Below are positions 1 to 6,889 of a stretch of 16,194 bases of DNA, piece by piece; position 1 is the stretch's first letter, and every line of letters starts with the position of its first letter. The position numbers were made by a program, and so were the translations under genes. A model generated the notes under the pieces. It was not told the DNA's origin. It searched no databases and saw only the letters and a program-made list of their open reading frames with translations. The stretch is from an uncultured Bacteroidales bacterium (GTDB lineage: Bacteria; Bacteroidota; Bacteroidia; Bacteroidales; UBA932): NCBI GenBank assembly GCA_934726455.1, contig CAKVDS010000050.1, forward strand, positions 1 to 16,194, read 5' to 3'.

Positions 1-75
1 AGCTTGAAAATCAATGACTTCCGCCGGAAGGTCATGCTCGCGTAATTGTAGTGCTACTTTTGGCATTATCTAAAG
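1..75. other. Left edge: ambiguous gene fragment and possible promoter
   Basis: Two short readings are open and I cannot choose between them. On the plus strand, frame 1 reads SLKINDFRRKVMLA and stops at 43-45, which could be the tail of an upstream gene. On the minus strand an ATG at 64-66 opens MPKVALQLREHDLPAEV and runs off the left edge. TACTTTTG at 55-62 fits the Bacteroidetes -7 consensus TAnnTTTG on the plus strand and could serve the operon that follows, but no TTG lies at the expected -33 distance. GTTGAGTCAAC at 75-85 is a palindrome around one central base, near where transcription would start. Confidence 0.3.
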
Positions 76-108
76 TTGAGTCAACAAGTCAAGATAACAA
101 CTGATGGT

Positions 109-822
109 ATGAAACTCTCAAGCTCTTCATTTATCCACTATACTTCCAAGATTGAAGCTGTGGAATCAATCTTGGAACGGGGATTTAATATTTATTACTG
201 TTTGGAGGAGGTTTACTGTTCTGGGGATATCAGGCATATAGGAATACCTATGGTAAGTTTCTGTGATATTCCATTGGTTCACATCGCAGAAAACAATTAT
301 GGTCATTATGCCTTTGGAATGAGTAGAAGTTGGGGGATACGCCAGCATTTGCTGCCTGTAAGTTACTATCCGAATAATAAAGAGTGTCTGTCAACAATGG
401 TAGTGAAGAGGGCATCTGCGGCATATATTGATAATAAGGGTGATTTTGAGATATTGGGCTATTCTAAGCCTATGTATAAACTGCAAAACCAATCAAAAAG
501 GAAGAATAATAATTACAAGGAGAGGGAATGGCGGAAAGTATATGCGTCGAATTCTTCATACAAGTGGAAATCAGAGAGCGAATATGAGGAATATCGTGGA
601 GATGAAGGTACGGATAAGAAGAAAGTTGGTAAACCATTGAAGTTTAATGTGAAGGATATTGATTTTATCTTAGTGCCGGATACCGATATCTCCAGTATTG
701 TTTCTTGCATAAAGAATCTGAAACATGTAGGAGGAAATTCCGGAAAACAACTCTGTGAGGGGGATAAAGATCTACTGCTTGCAAAGATCCTTTCCTATGG
801 CAACTTAATCAAAAATTTATAA
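109..822 (+). CDS. AbiGi-like (putative abortive phage resistance antitoxin family) protein
   Basis: A soluble protein of about 237 residues with no signal peptide or membrane segment. The N-terminal half carries FIHYTSKIEAVESILERGF, then PMVSFCDIPL, then YGHYAFGMSRSWG; this order (F-H-[YF]-T, S-F-C-D-I-P-L, Y-G-x-Y-x-x-G, P-V-x-Y) resembles the AbiGi family, named for a lactococcal abortive infection locus. That assignment is from memory of the family pattern; the mechanism of such proteins in Bacteroidetes is not known to me. The middle (about residues 120-185) is lysine-rich and probably loop-like. I chose the ATG at 109 because the family motif begins a few residues later; a TTG at 76 in the same frame would add 11 residues but overlaps a palindrome near the likely transcription start. 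The gene ends 7 nt before the next start, so it appears to head the operon that includes the CXXX peptide genes. Confidence 0.6.
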   Translation: MKLSSSSFIHYTSKIEAVESILERGFNIYYCLEEVYCSGDIRHIGIPMVSFCDIPLVHIAENNYGHYAFGMSRSWGIRQHLLPVSYYPNNKECLSTMVVKRASAAYIDNKGDFEILGYSKPMYKLQNQSKRKNNNYKEREWRKVYASNSSYKWKSESEYEEYRGDEGTDKKKVGKPLKFNVKDIDFILVPDTDISSIVSCIKNLKHVGGNSGKQLCEGDKDLLLAKILSYGNLIKNL

Positions 823-829
823 CGTAATT

Positions 830-1423
830 ATGAACCGGTTAAAGAACGTATTCGGGATCAGCAGCCTGAATCATTGGTTGGCGAAAGCTAAAAACGTGGC
901 TGCAATGTTTGTTTTAATGTCAACAGCAGTGTCTTGTGGCCCGGTAGCAAGGTCGCTTATAGAGTCATGGGGTGTTAAGTATGCTGTTAATGTTGATGGT
1001 TATTGGAGCAGTTGGTGGCAAGAAAGCTTCAGTTATTACGGGATTTACCGCAGTAATGGTGATATGTATACTGATGGTGTGTCAGATTATATTATTTACC
1101 CAAGTGGAGACATACCATCAAACTACTTCCTGAGAGTTCACATAAACAACTATTCTAAGGAAATGTCTAATTTTGATGGTTATGTTGAATACTATGTGTC
1201 CGAGACTTACCCGACAGTGAAGTCATTCTTTGAGGTTGCATACAGCCGCAAAAGTCTATTTTGGTTCCCTAAGAAAGAGGACTTTGTGAACACGGTAAAG
1301 AGAAAAGCGAAGGCAAGAATAAACGTTGTAAAAGAGTACAGGGGTGAGCCTCAGGTGCTTAACTGCTGGTTCGATAATGTCGGTCTTGCAATTGACTTGA
1401 CTATGGTACATTGGAAAAAATAA
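830..1423 (+). CDS. Hypothetical small lipoprotein, first gene next to the CXXX precursor
   Basis: I do not recognise this 197-residue protein. Residues 1-21 are basic and polar (several Lys and Arg), 22-35 are hydrophobic (NVAAMFVLMSTAVS), and Cys36 follows AVS, a plausible lipobox, so a lipoprotein anchored in the inner or outer membrane is likely; the n-region is longer than usual. The mature part is rich in Tyr, Trp and Ser (for example VDGYWSSWWQESFSYYGIY), predicted beta-rich, with a basic patch near residues 145-165. It starts 7 nt after the AbiGi-like stop and ends 16 nt before the CXXX precursor start, with AT-rich base use like the rest of the block. Co-transcription suggests a role linked to the exported peptide, perhaps as envelope receptor or anchor, but this is inference from position alone. 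Confidence 0.6.
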   Translation: MNRLKNVFGISSLNHWLAKAKNVAAMFVLMSTAVSCGPVARSLIESWGVKYAVNVDGYWSSWWQESFSYYGIYRSNGDMYTDGVSDYIIYPSGDIPSNYFLRVHINNYSKEMSNFDGYVEYYVSETYPTVKSFFEVAYSRKSLFWFPKKEDFVNTVKRKAKARINVVKEYRGEPQVLNCWFDNVGLAIDLTMVHWKK

Positions 1424-1439
1424 TGATATAAATCAAACA

Positions 1440-1958
1440 ATGGAAAAAGTATCACGCCGGATATTCCTTAAAGAAGCTCTCGTAAAGATCTTGCCTATTA
1501 TTGGGGTATTGTCATTTCCTGTTGCGACTATTGGAGCCAACAGAAATAACGAACACGAGTCTCCAGATTATTGCCCTGGCAGTTGTACGGGGCTATGTAC
1601 AACATCGTGTATGGGGAACTGTAAAGGAGAATGCAAAGGGGGCTGTACCGGTGACTGTACATCGTCTTGTATAGTGCAATGTGCCAGTTCTTGTGGCCGA
1701 GGATGTGATGGTACTTGTGCTAAACTCTGCGCAGGTGAATGCTATGCAACCTGCGGGAATGAGTGTGATAATAATTGCCAGATTACCTGTAAAGGTGCGT
1801 GCCGGTATTCTTGTCAAGAGTCGTGCAGCTCAGGCTGTTCGGGTTCGTGCCAACAGTACTGTACAGGCTCTTGCACCAACGCGTGTGGCTCCAGCTGTGG
1901 CTATGCGTGTGGTTCTGGCTGTGGCTATAGCTGTGCGGGGACAGCCGCATTGTTCTAA
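1440..1958 (+). CDS. CXXX-repeat cysteine-rich peptide precursor with Tat-type signal
   Basis: A 172-residue precursor of a predicted ribosomally made, modified peptide. Residues 1-33 look like a twin-arginine signal: SRRIFLK at 5-11 matches the S/T-R-R-x-F-L-K consensus, then a hydrophobic stretch to about 32 and a possible signal peptidase site after TIGA. From Cys45 to Cys165 there are 31 cysteines at exact four-residue spacing, giving 30 unbroken CXXX units; the X residues are mostly Gly, Ser, Thr, Lys and Ala, with Gly at the middle X in about a third. The tail after the last Cys is AGTAALF. Cys codons mix TGT and TGC, so most of the array is not a fresh slippage product, but two adjacent 24-nt units at 1884-1931 (CGSSCGYA, CGSGCGYS) look recently duplicated. 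The radical SAM gene starts 15 nt downstream. The likely modification is on or next to the cysteines; whether thioether, epimer or metal ligand cannot be read from sequence. Confidence 0.85.
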   Translation: MEKVSRRIFLKEALVKILPIIGVLSFPVATIGANRNNEHESPDYCPGSCTGLCTTSCMGNCKGECKGGCTGDCTSSCIVQCASSCGRGCDGTCAKLCAGECYATCGNECDNNCQITCKGACRYSCQESCSSGCSGSCQQYCTGSCTNACGSSCGYACGSGCGYSCAGTAALF

Positions 1959-1973
1959 AACAGTAGATAATAG

Positions 1974-3143
1974 ATGAAACGTTCAATCCAATGGCAAGCC
2001 GGACAAGCCAAGACAATTACATTTATTGTAACCAAGGACTGCCAGCTTGCTTGTAAGTATTGTTACCTCGTCGGGAAGAATTCCAAAGAGCGGATGACGT
2101 GGGATGTGGCGAAAAGAGCAATTGACTATGTTCTTGATTGCGAGGATGGAATGGAGGAGGAAAGCGTCATATGGGACTTCATAGGCGGAGAGCCATTCCT
2201 CGAAATAGATTTGATAGATCGGATATGCGATTATCTTAAAAGAGAGATGTATCGCAAGAACCATCATTGGTTCAACTCTTACAGATTCTCTTTCTCGACA
2301 AATGGAATCAATTATGACACTGAAAAAGTCCAGCGGTTTATCAATAAGAATTACAGTCATTTGAGTATAGGAATAACAATCGACGGGACTAAACGCAAGC
2401 ATGACCTTAACCGTATATGGAAGGGGAATGGGGCCGGGTCATACGATGATGTGATCAGGAATATCCCTCTATGGCTGAAACAGTTTCCTAATGGTAACAC
2501 CAAGGTGACAATCAGCAGCGCTGATATTCCATATATTAAAGAAAGCGTCCTTCATCTCTATTCTCTTGGCATACATGAAGTGAACATCAATTGTGTGTTC
2601 GAGGATGTGTGGAAAGATGGAGATGATATACTTTTTGAAGATCAGTTATTAAAACTGGCGGACTCGATTATTGACGGAGAGTACTATGAGGACTATGCCT
2701 GCTCATTTTTCAACGAAAATATCGGCCACCCGATGGATTGCAGGCTACAGAATCAGAATTGGTGTGGTGCCGGGAAGATGTTGGCCATTGATGCCGAGGG
2801 GAACTTCTATCCGTGTACCCGTTTTGCACAGTATTCATTAAGGAACAAAGAAGCAATAATTATCGGCAATGTGGACGATGGCATCGACAATAATAGGCTT
2901 CGTCCATTCTTGACACTTGACCGTTGTACCCAATCAACACAAGAATGCATTGATTGCGATGTAGCGGAGGGTTGTGCGTGGTGTCAAGGGGAAAATTATG
3001 ATGCTGCAGAAACTCCGACAATATTCCAACGCTCAACCGCAATATGCAAAATGCACAAGGCGAGAGTCAGGGCCAACAACTACTATTGGAGAAAGCTTAA
3101 TATGAGATTGAAAGAAGACCTTTTCGAAGGCGTCGGTAAGTGA
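1974..3143 (+). CDS. Radical SAM/SPASM peptide maturase, CXXX-repeat target family
   Basis: A 389-residue cytoplasmic enzyme expected to use S-adenosylmethionine and iron-sulfur clusters to modify the cysteine-rich precursor encoded just upstream. The radical SAM motif is CQLACKYC, with Cys23, Cys27 and Cys30 (CX3CX2C) to hold the first cluster, and GGEP at 71-74 is the usual SAM-binding motif. The C-terminal part is a SPASM-type domain: Cys264 in WCGAG, Cys281 in FYPC, then Cys318, 325, 328, 334, 337 and a late Cys358, enough to bind auxiliary clusters. Length and architecture suit peptide-modifying enzymes related to anSME and sactipeptide/ranthipeptide maturases. The four-gene arrangement with a CXXX peptide, a second SPASM protein and a 90-residue protein matches the predicted CXXX-repeat peptide system, from which the name is taken. 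The start at 1974 leaves a 15-nt gap from the precursor, and the stop is 1 nt before the next gene. Confidence 0.85.
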   Translation: MKRSIQWQAGQAKTITFIVTKDCQLACKYCYLVGKNSKERMTWDVAKRAIDYVLDCEDGMEEESVIWDFIGGEPFLEIDLIDRICDYLKREMYRKNHHWFNSYRFSFSTNGINYDTEKVQRFINKNYSHLSIGITIDGTKRKHDLNRIWKGNGAGSYDDVIRNIPLWLKQFPNGNTKVTISSADIPYIKESVLHLYSLGIHEVNINCVFEDVWKDGDDILFEDQLLKLADSIIDGEYYEDYACSFFNENIGHPMDCRLQNQNWCGAGKMLAIDAEGNFYPCTRFAQYSLRNKEAIIIGNVDDGIDNNRLRPFLTLDRCTQSTQECIDCDVAEGCAWCQGENYDAAETPTIFQRSTAICKMHKARVRANNYYWRKLNMRLKEDLFEGVGK

Positions 3144-3144
3144 T

Positions 3145-4098
3145 ATGCTACAGTTTTTAGTTATCCAACTGGACGACACGTCAACATCATATTGCCACTA
3201 TAGTAATCCCAAGATGGAAAACTGTTTAATTCCTTTGGAGACACTTAAACGTGGAATTCTATTTGGAATGAAAGAAAATCTTAGTATACAAATGGTTTAT
3301 CCATCATATGCCATACCTGAGGAATATAGTCGGATTATAGACAGTATTGATTGTGTGAAAATTAAGCCTGCCAAAGAAAACGTAGGGGCCAATGTGATTG
3401 TATTCAATGATTTGGACGAGGTTGACGTTTGTGCCCATAAAGAGAGTGTCTGTTACATTCTGAGGATTGACAAAGAAACTCTGTTCAACGAATACGATAA
3501 AGCGCTGTCGCTACTTGAAAGAGCGGAGCGGTTGAATGTTGTCTTGACCGATAGTTGCTCCTTTAACAAGGATGATTTCGCAAGATATGAGAATGTGTTA
3601 AGACACTTTGGCGAAAAGGTTCGTGAATTATATTCGCAGGGGAAGACTCCGCAATGTAATATTTTGACAGATCGCATTATGCTCTCGGAAATGAACAACT
3701 GCGGTGCAGGGGAGACCTCAATAACACTGGCTCCTGATGGGCGGTTTTATCCCTGCCCGGCATTTTATCTGTGTGATTGCTGCTATGCTCTTGGTGATAT
3801 TGAAAATGGATTAAGTATCAGGAATCCCCAACTTTACAGGATGGATCATGCTCCTGTCTGCCGGAACTGCGATGCGTATCAATGTCACCGTTGTATTTGG
3901 CTTAACAGAAAGACGACGTTAGAAGTCAATACTCCAAGCCACGAACAATGTGTGATCGCTCATCTTGAAAGAAACGCAAGTAGAATGTTGCAACGGGATT
4001 TAGCAAAAAGCACTAATGTATTCTCTTCCTATGAGGATATTAAAGAAATAAATTATCTGGACCCTTTTGAAATCAGGAAAGAATGGAAAGAAAAGTAA
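3145..4098 (+). CDS. CXXX repeat peptide maturase (SPASM-only, pseudo-radical-SAM partner)
   Basis: A 317-residue protein encoded 1 nt after the radical SAM enzyme. Its C-terminal third copies the SPASM pattern of its neighbour: Cys186 in NCGAG, APDGRFYPC ending at Cys204, then Cys210, 212, 213, 239, 242, 247, 250 and 269. The N-terminal part has no CX3CX2C, so it cannot bind the radical SAM cluster in the usual way. It is therefore probably a degenerate partner that keeps auxiliary-cluster domains and helps bind or present the repetitive substrate, or acts as an electron relay; this role is inferred. Its place and length fit the family called CXXX repeat peptide maturase. It overlaps the next start by 16 nt, indicating translational coupling. 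No signal peptide is seen, so it should act in the cytoplasm before export of the precursor. Confidence 0.75.
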   Translation: MLQFLVIQLDDTSTSYCHYSNPKMENCLIPLETLKRGILFGMKENLSIQMVYPSYAIPEEYSRIIDSIDCVKIKPAKENVGANVIVFNDLDEVDVCAHKESVCYILRIDKETLFNEYDKALSLLERAERLNVVLTDSCSFNKDDFARYENVLRHFGEKVRELYSQGKTPQCNILTDRIMLSEMNNCGAGETSITLAPDGRFYPCPAFYLCDCCYALGDIENGLSIRNPQLYRMDHAPVCRNCDAYQCHRCIWLNRKTTLEVNTPSHEQCVIAHLERNASRMLQRDLAKSTNVFSSYEDIKEINYLDPFEIRKEWKEK

Positions 4099-4355
4099 CA
4101 GGGCAAGTTATGCCAGAAGAAAGAGATGAGATCAAACGCCTGTTTGAGCGTAGAAACGGTCTTGAGGAATTGGCAAGAATTGTCACGATTGACAATGACG
4201 AGTTTTATGAGAAAGTTGTCAAGGACATGGGAGAGACCAGAGTGAACTTCCAGTCTTGGTGGGATCGAATGAGCTCTAAGTATCACTGGGAGAGTTCTGC
4301 CGAAGGACACTGGGAGATTGATTTTGAAAGTTGTGAGGTATTCTTGGTCGATTGA
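4083..4355 (+). CDS. CXXX repeat peptide modification system protein (90 aa)
   Basis: A 90-residue soluble protein, last in the operon, overlapping the preceding maturase by 16 nt in another frame. The first half is helical and charged (MERKVTGQVMPEERDEIKRL), the middle reads DNDEFYEKVVKDMGE, and the C-terminal half is rich in Trp: FQSWWDRMSSKYHWE, then HWEIDF. I link it to the small accessory protein of the CXXX-repeat system on size, this Trp-rich tail and position. The fold is unknown to me; a plausible job is binding the leader or scaffold of the enzyme complex, in the way RRE domains do, but no RRE signature is visible. It ends the AT-rich block; GC-rich DNA and the convergent rsgA gene follow after 33 nt. 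Confidence 0.7.
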   Translation: MERKVTGQVMPEERDEIKRLFERRNGLEELARIVTIDNDEFYEKVVKDMGETRVNFQSWWDRMSSKYHWESSAEGHWEIDFESCEVFLVD

Positions 4356-4388
4356 CTCAAGTTCATCAAGTAGCCCGGCGGGGGCGGC

Positions 4389-5327
4389 CTATCTGAATTT
4401 GCTGTTTTCTTCGAGCATGCCGAGGTAGGAGTTGTACCGCTCGGGGCTGATCAGGCCCTCGTCTACGGCCTGCTTGACGGCGCAGCCTGGCTCGTGGGTG
4501 TGTGTGCACGGGACGAAGCGGCAGTCGTCGGAGTAGCGGAGCATCTCGGGGAAGTACTTGTAGATTTCTTCTCTTTCAAGGTTGACCAGGCCGAAGCCCC
4601 GTATCCCCGGGGTGTCGATGATGTACCCGCCCCCGTGCAGACGGTACATCTCGGAGAGTGAGGTGGTGTGGCGGCCCTGGAGGTGGGCGGCGGAGATGCT
4701 CCCGGTCTTTGGGTTGAGGGTGGGGTCGATTGCCTTGATGAGGCTTGATTTGCCGACTCCCGATTCTCCTGAGAACAGGCTCAGCCTGCCCCGGCACTCT
4801 TCACGGAGTTCTTCTATGCCCTCGCCGGTGAGGCTTGAGGTCTGGATGATACGGTATCCGGCCCCTTCGTAGACGTTTGTAAAGGATTCGACCAGCTCCG
4901 GGACCTCGTTGCGGTAGAGATCCACTTTGTTGAGGACTATCACGGCGGGGATTCCGTAGACCCCGCAGGTGACGAGGATCCTGTCAAGGAACGGCCACTT
5001 GAGTTCCGGGAAAAGCAGGCTGACGACAATGACCGCCTGGTCGAGGTTCGCGGCTATTGTCTGGGAGCGCTTGGAGAGGTTTACCGACTTGCGTACAAGG
5101 TGGTTGCGGCGGGGGAGTATCTCCTTGATGATGGCCGGGTTCTGCTCTGTGGTTTCCCCATCGGCTTCGTAGACCACCCTGTCCCCGATCGCCACAGGGT
5201 TGGTGGCGCCGCTGTTCTCCAGTCTGACCTTGCCCCTGAGCACTGCCGGGAAAAGGTTCCATTCCGGCAGGCGGCTGAGCAGATAGTGGCTGCCGGCGTT
5301 CTTGACGACTGTGGCCTCTCCCGTCAT
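4389..5327 (-). CDS. rsgA: Ribosome small subunit-dependent GTPase A
   Basis: A 312-residue circularly permuted GTPase that binds the 30S subunit late in assembly and hydrolyses GTP to release immature-factor checks. The N-terminal OB-fold covers about residues 1-80. The GTPase motifs appear in permuted order: NKVD (G4) at 133-136, SSLTGEG (G5) at 164-170, GESGVGKSS (G1, P-loop) at 187-195, TT (G2) at 221-222, DTPG (G3) at 238-241. The C-terminal zinc site has Cys269, Cys274, His276 and Cys282, the spacing known for YjeQ/RsgA. The length is normal and all key residues are present. The start ATG overlaps the stop of the upstream polyprenyl synthase gene (ATGA), so the two are one transcript and translationally coupled. 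It converges with the CXXX operon across a 33-nt gap in which I see no convincing terminator. Confidence 0.96.
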   Translation of the reverse strand: MTGEATVVKNAGSHYLLSRLPEWNLFPAVLRGKVRLENSGATNPVAIGDRVVYEADGETTEQNPAIIKEILPRRNHLVRKSVNLSKRSQTIAANLDQAVIVVSLLFPELKWPFLDRILVTCGVYGIPAVIVLNKVDLYRNEVPELVESFTNVYEGAGYRIIQTSSLTGEGIEELREECRGRLSLFSGESGVGKSSLIKAIDPTLNPKTGSISAAHLQGRHTTSLSEMYRLHGGGYIIDTPGIRGFGLVNLEREEIYKYFPEMLRYSDDCRFVPCTHTHEPGCAVKQAVDEGLISPERYNSYLGMLEENSKFR

Positions 5328-6304
5328 TTCGCCCTGCCTACGAGACTCTCCGCGAAATCATGCAGGACCCCGGTTTCTTCCGGCCCGAAGTTCGCTTTGG
5401 CTGCGGCTTCCAAGGCCATGTCTGTGAACCTTATCACCTCTTCTTTGGCATCCTGGCCGACATTCACCGAGTTGTAGATTTCTTTGACTGCGGCTATCTT
5501 GCGGGCCTTCTCCTCTGGAGTGACGGCTTTGGCTGAGAATGCGTCGAGGAAGGCCTTCTTGTCCTGGACTTTCTCAAGGGTCCGGACTGTGAGCCAACTC
5601 TTCTTGCTGTTGACGATATCTCCGCCGATCGGTTTGCCGAAGAGTTTCTCGTCGCCGAATGCATCGAGGTAGTCGTCTGCCACCTGGAAAGCCATGCCGA
5701 GCTGGTAGCCATATTTATAGAGGGCTTCGCACTGTTTGTCGCCGGCTCCGCCTATGATGGCGCCCATCTGTGCAGAGCATGCCAGCAGGACGGCTGTCTT
5801 GAGGCCTATCATGGAGTTGTACTCGTCCATGCTAACCTCATCCCGGCACTCGAAGTCCATGTCGTACTGCTGCCCGTCGCAGACCTGTGCTGCTGTGCGG
5901 GAGAAGAGTTCCATGACTCTGCCCAGCACTTCCCGTGGCGCTTTGGTGATGCGCCTGTAGGCGTCTATCAGCATCACATCGCCGGATAGGATGGCCGTGT
6001 CTTCGTTCCACTTCTTCCATACTGTCGGCATGCCGCGGCGCAGCGGCGAGCGGTCCATTATGTCATCGTGCATGAGGGTGAAGGAGTGGAAAACCTCCAG
6101 GGCGGCGGCAGGGGAGAGTATCCCTTCATCGAAATTTTCCGCGAAGAACGAATATGCTGTCAGGCAGAGTCGCGGGCGGACTCTCTTGCCTCCGATTTCT
6201 ATCATATAGCGGAGCGGGTCATACAGGCCGGACGGCTCCCTGGTGAATGTGATGCCGTCGAACATCTCCTTGATGACGGCGTCGATACGGTTTTCTGTTA
6301 TCAT
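5324..6304 (-). CDS. Polyprenyl (farnesyl/geranylgeranyl-type) diphosphate synthase
   Basis: A 326-residue trans-prenyltransferase that condenses isopentenyl diphosphate with an allylic diphosphate to make isoprenoid chains for quinones or cell-wall lipid carriers. It has GGKRVRPRL at 38-46, the first Asp-rich motif DDIMD at 80-84 followed by RR at 89-90, and the second motif DDYLD at 210-214. The first motif lacks the two-residue insert of E. coli-type IspA; Phe75, five residues before it, would tend to limit chain length, so a C15-C20 product is more likely than a long one, though this is inference. The reading frame stays open a further 40 codons upstream into the GTGCGCAC repeat, but homology begins at MITENRIDAV and TATATTTG (a Bacteroidetes -7 element) lies just before that ATG, so I start at 6304. 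It overlaps rsgA by 4 nt. Confidence 0.9.
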   Translation of the reverse strand: MITENRIDAVIKEMFDGITFTREPSGLYDPLRYMIEIGGKRVRPRLCLTAYSFFAENFDEGILSPAAALEVFHSFTLMHDDIMDRSPLRRGMPTVWKKWNEDTAILSGDVMLIDAYRRITKAPREVLGRVMELFSRTAAQVCDGQQYDMDFECRDEVSMDEYNSMIGLKTAVLLACSAQMGAIIGGAGDKQCEALYKYGYQLGMAFQVADDYLDAFGDEKLFGKPIGGDIVNSKKSWLTVRTLEKVQDKKAFLDAFSAKAVTPEEKARKIAAVKEIYNSVNVGQDAKEEVIRFTDMALEAAAKANFGPEETGVLHDFAESLVGRAK

Positions 6305-6309
6305 GGGGA

Positions 6310-6317
6310 CAAATATA
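6310..6317 (-). promoter_or_regulatory. Candidate -7 promoter element of the polyprenyl synthase-rsgA operon
   Basis: On the minus strand TATATTTG matches TAnnTTTG five bases before the chosen ATG. No TTG is found 19-20 nt further upstream. Transcription would begin at or very near the start codon, giving a very short or absent leader. Confidence 0.45.
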
Positions 6318-6377
6318 ATCAATTCTTTTTTTGCGCTGGGCATTGGCTGCCGGAGGGTGGCGGGGTGGAACATCGCC

Positions 6378-6494
6378 GTGCGCACGGGGCTGATTCCGTG
6401 CGCACCAGGCCCCTTGGTGCGCACCGCGCTGAGTTTTCCTTTGTCCCGTGCGCACCGCAGGCCTTTTCACGCACGAGATTGACTTCGTGCGCAC
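6378..6494 (-). repeat. GTGCGCAC palindrome-cluster element, copy A
   Basis: Copy A has GTGCGCAC at 6378, 6398, 6417, 6448 and 6487 and a variant (TCACGCAC on the plus strand) at 6467. Unit starts are spaced 20, 19, 31, 19 and 20 nt, a mirror-symmetric layout. Read on the minus strand it aligns without gaps to copy B at 10393-10509, about 85 percent identical by hand count, including the linkers AAAAGGCCT and GGGCCTGGTGCGCAC. The two halves of the element are also imperfect reverse complements, so one strand could fold into a long hairpin. It sits in the divergent spacer between the polyprenyl synthase gene and trpB. No transposase or target duplication is seen. Confidence 0.85.
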
Positions 6495-6704
6495 GGCACG
6501 AGGGCGAAGTCAAGGCCAGGGGCTGAGCATGAGCCTCCAGTGCTATTACCTAAACACCAATATGCCGCCAGAAAGCGTTTTCCGCGTCAGGTTATAGCGT
6601 TTCTGCAATCTTTCTCTATAACTGTGCGCATTCATCTTCTTGACATGGCTTTAGCTTCTCCGTCTGGCAATAGGCAGTTGAAAGTTTTCAGACAGGTTTA
6701 GAAG

Positions 6705-6722
6705 TTTTATGAATTCATAAAA
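6705..6722. promoter_or_regulatory. 18-bp perfect palindrome upstream of the trp leader promoter
   Basis: TTTTATGAATTCATAAAA is a perfect 18-bp inverted repeat ending 6 nt before the TTG of the candidate -33 box at 6729. Its position fits a dimeric regulator site controlling the trpB leader transcript. It is AT-rich, so chance or a DNA-bending tract remains possible. Confidence 0.4.
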
Positions 6723-6728
6723 AAATTC

Positions 6729-6759
6729 TTGCATATTCAGATTAAACTCCCTACCTTGG
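6729..6759 (+). promoter_or_regulatory. Candidate Bacteroidetes promoter for the trp leader and trpB
   Basis: TTG at 6729-6731 is followed after exactly 20 nt by TACCTTGG at 6752-6759, one base off the TAnnTTTG consensus. This would start the transcript roughly 20 nt before the leader peptide ATG at 6785, the layout expected of an attenuated operon. Confidence 0.6.
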
Positions 6760-6784
6760 CATCCGGAAACAAAACAACAACAGA

Positions 6785-6844
6785 ATGTATTTGTCAAAAA
6801 ATAACTCTTGGTGGTGGCGCTCTTACTTCTTCCTTAAGTCGTAG
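6785..6844 (+). CDS. trp leader peptide (attenuator)
   Basis: A 19-codon reading frame encodes MYLSKNNSWWWRSYFFLKS and stops with TAG at 6842-6844. Three consecutive TGG codons at 6809-6817, followed by Tyr and two Phe codons, are the mark of a tryptophan-sensing leader: ribosomes stall there when charged tRNA-Trp is scarce. It lies after a candidate promoter and is followed 45 nt later by an intrinsic terminator in front of trpB. Stalling on the Trp codons would leave GGCTTT (6847-6852) free to pair with AAGGCC (6888-6893), which overlaps the 5' arm of the terminator; this antiterminator pairing is my hand-drawn inference. Confidence 0.88.
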   Translation: MYLSKNNSWWWRSYFFLKS

Positions 6845-6889
6845 GAGGCTTTCGCCGTAGTGTTATCCTGACAATGTGAGATACCCAAA

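Noticed and set aside
18..30. CTTCCGCCGGAAG inverted repeat
   Set aside because: A 6-bp stem with one central base inside possible coding sequence; too short to support a function.
1593..1817. Minus-strand open frame and plus-strand alternative frame over the Cys array
   Set aside because: Shadows of the 12-nt periodic CXXX coding; the frame with exact Cys spacing and signal peptide is the real one.
4356..4388. Terminator between the CXXX operon and rsgA
   Set aside because: Only a few GC pairs can form and there is no T-run on either strand.
6305..6424. 40-codon N-terminal extension of the polyprenyl synthase
   Set aside because: It reads through the repeat element and the -7 box, and family homology starts at the internal ATG at 6304.
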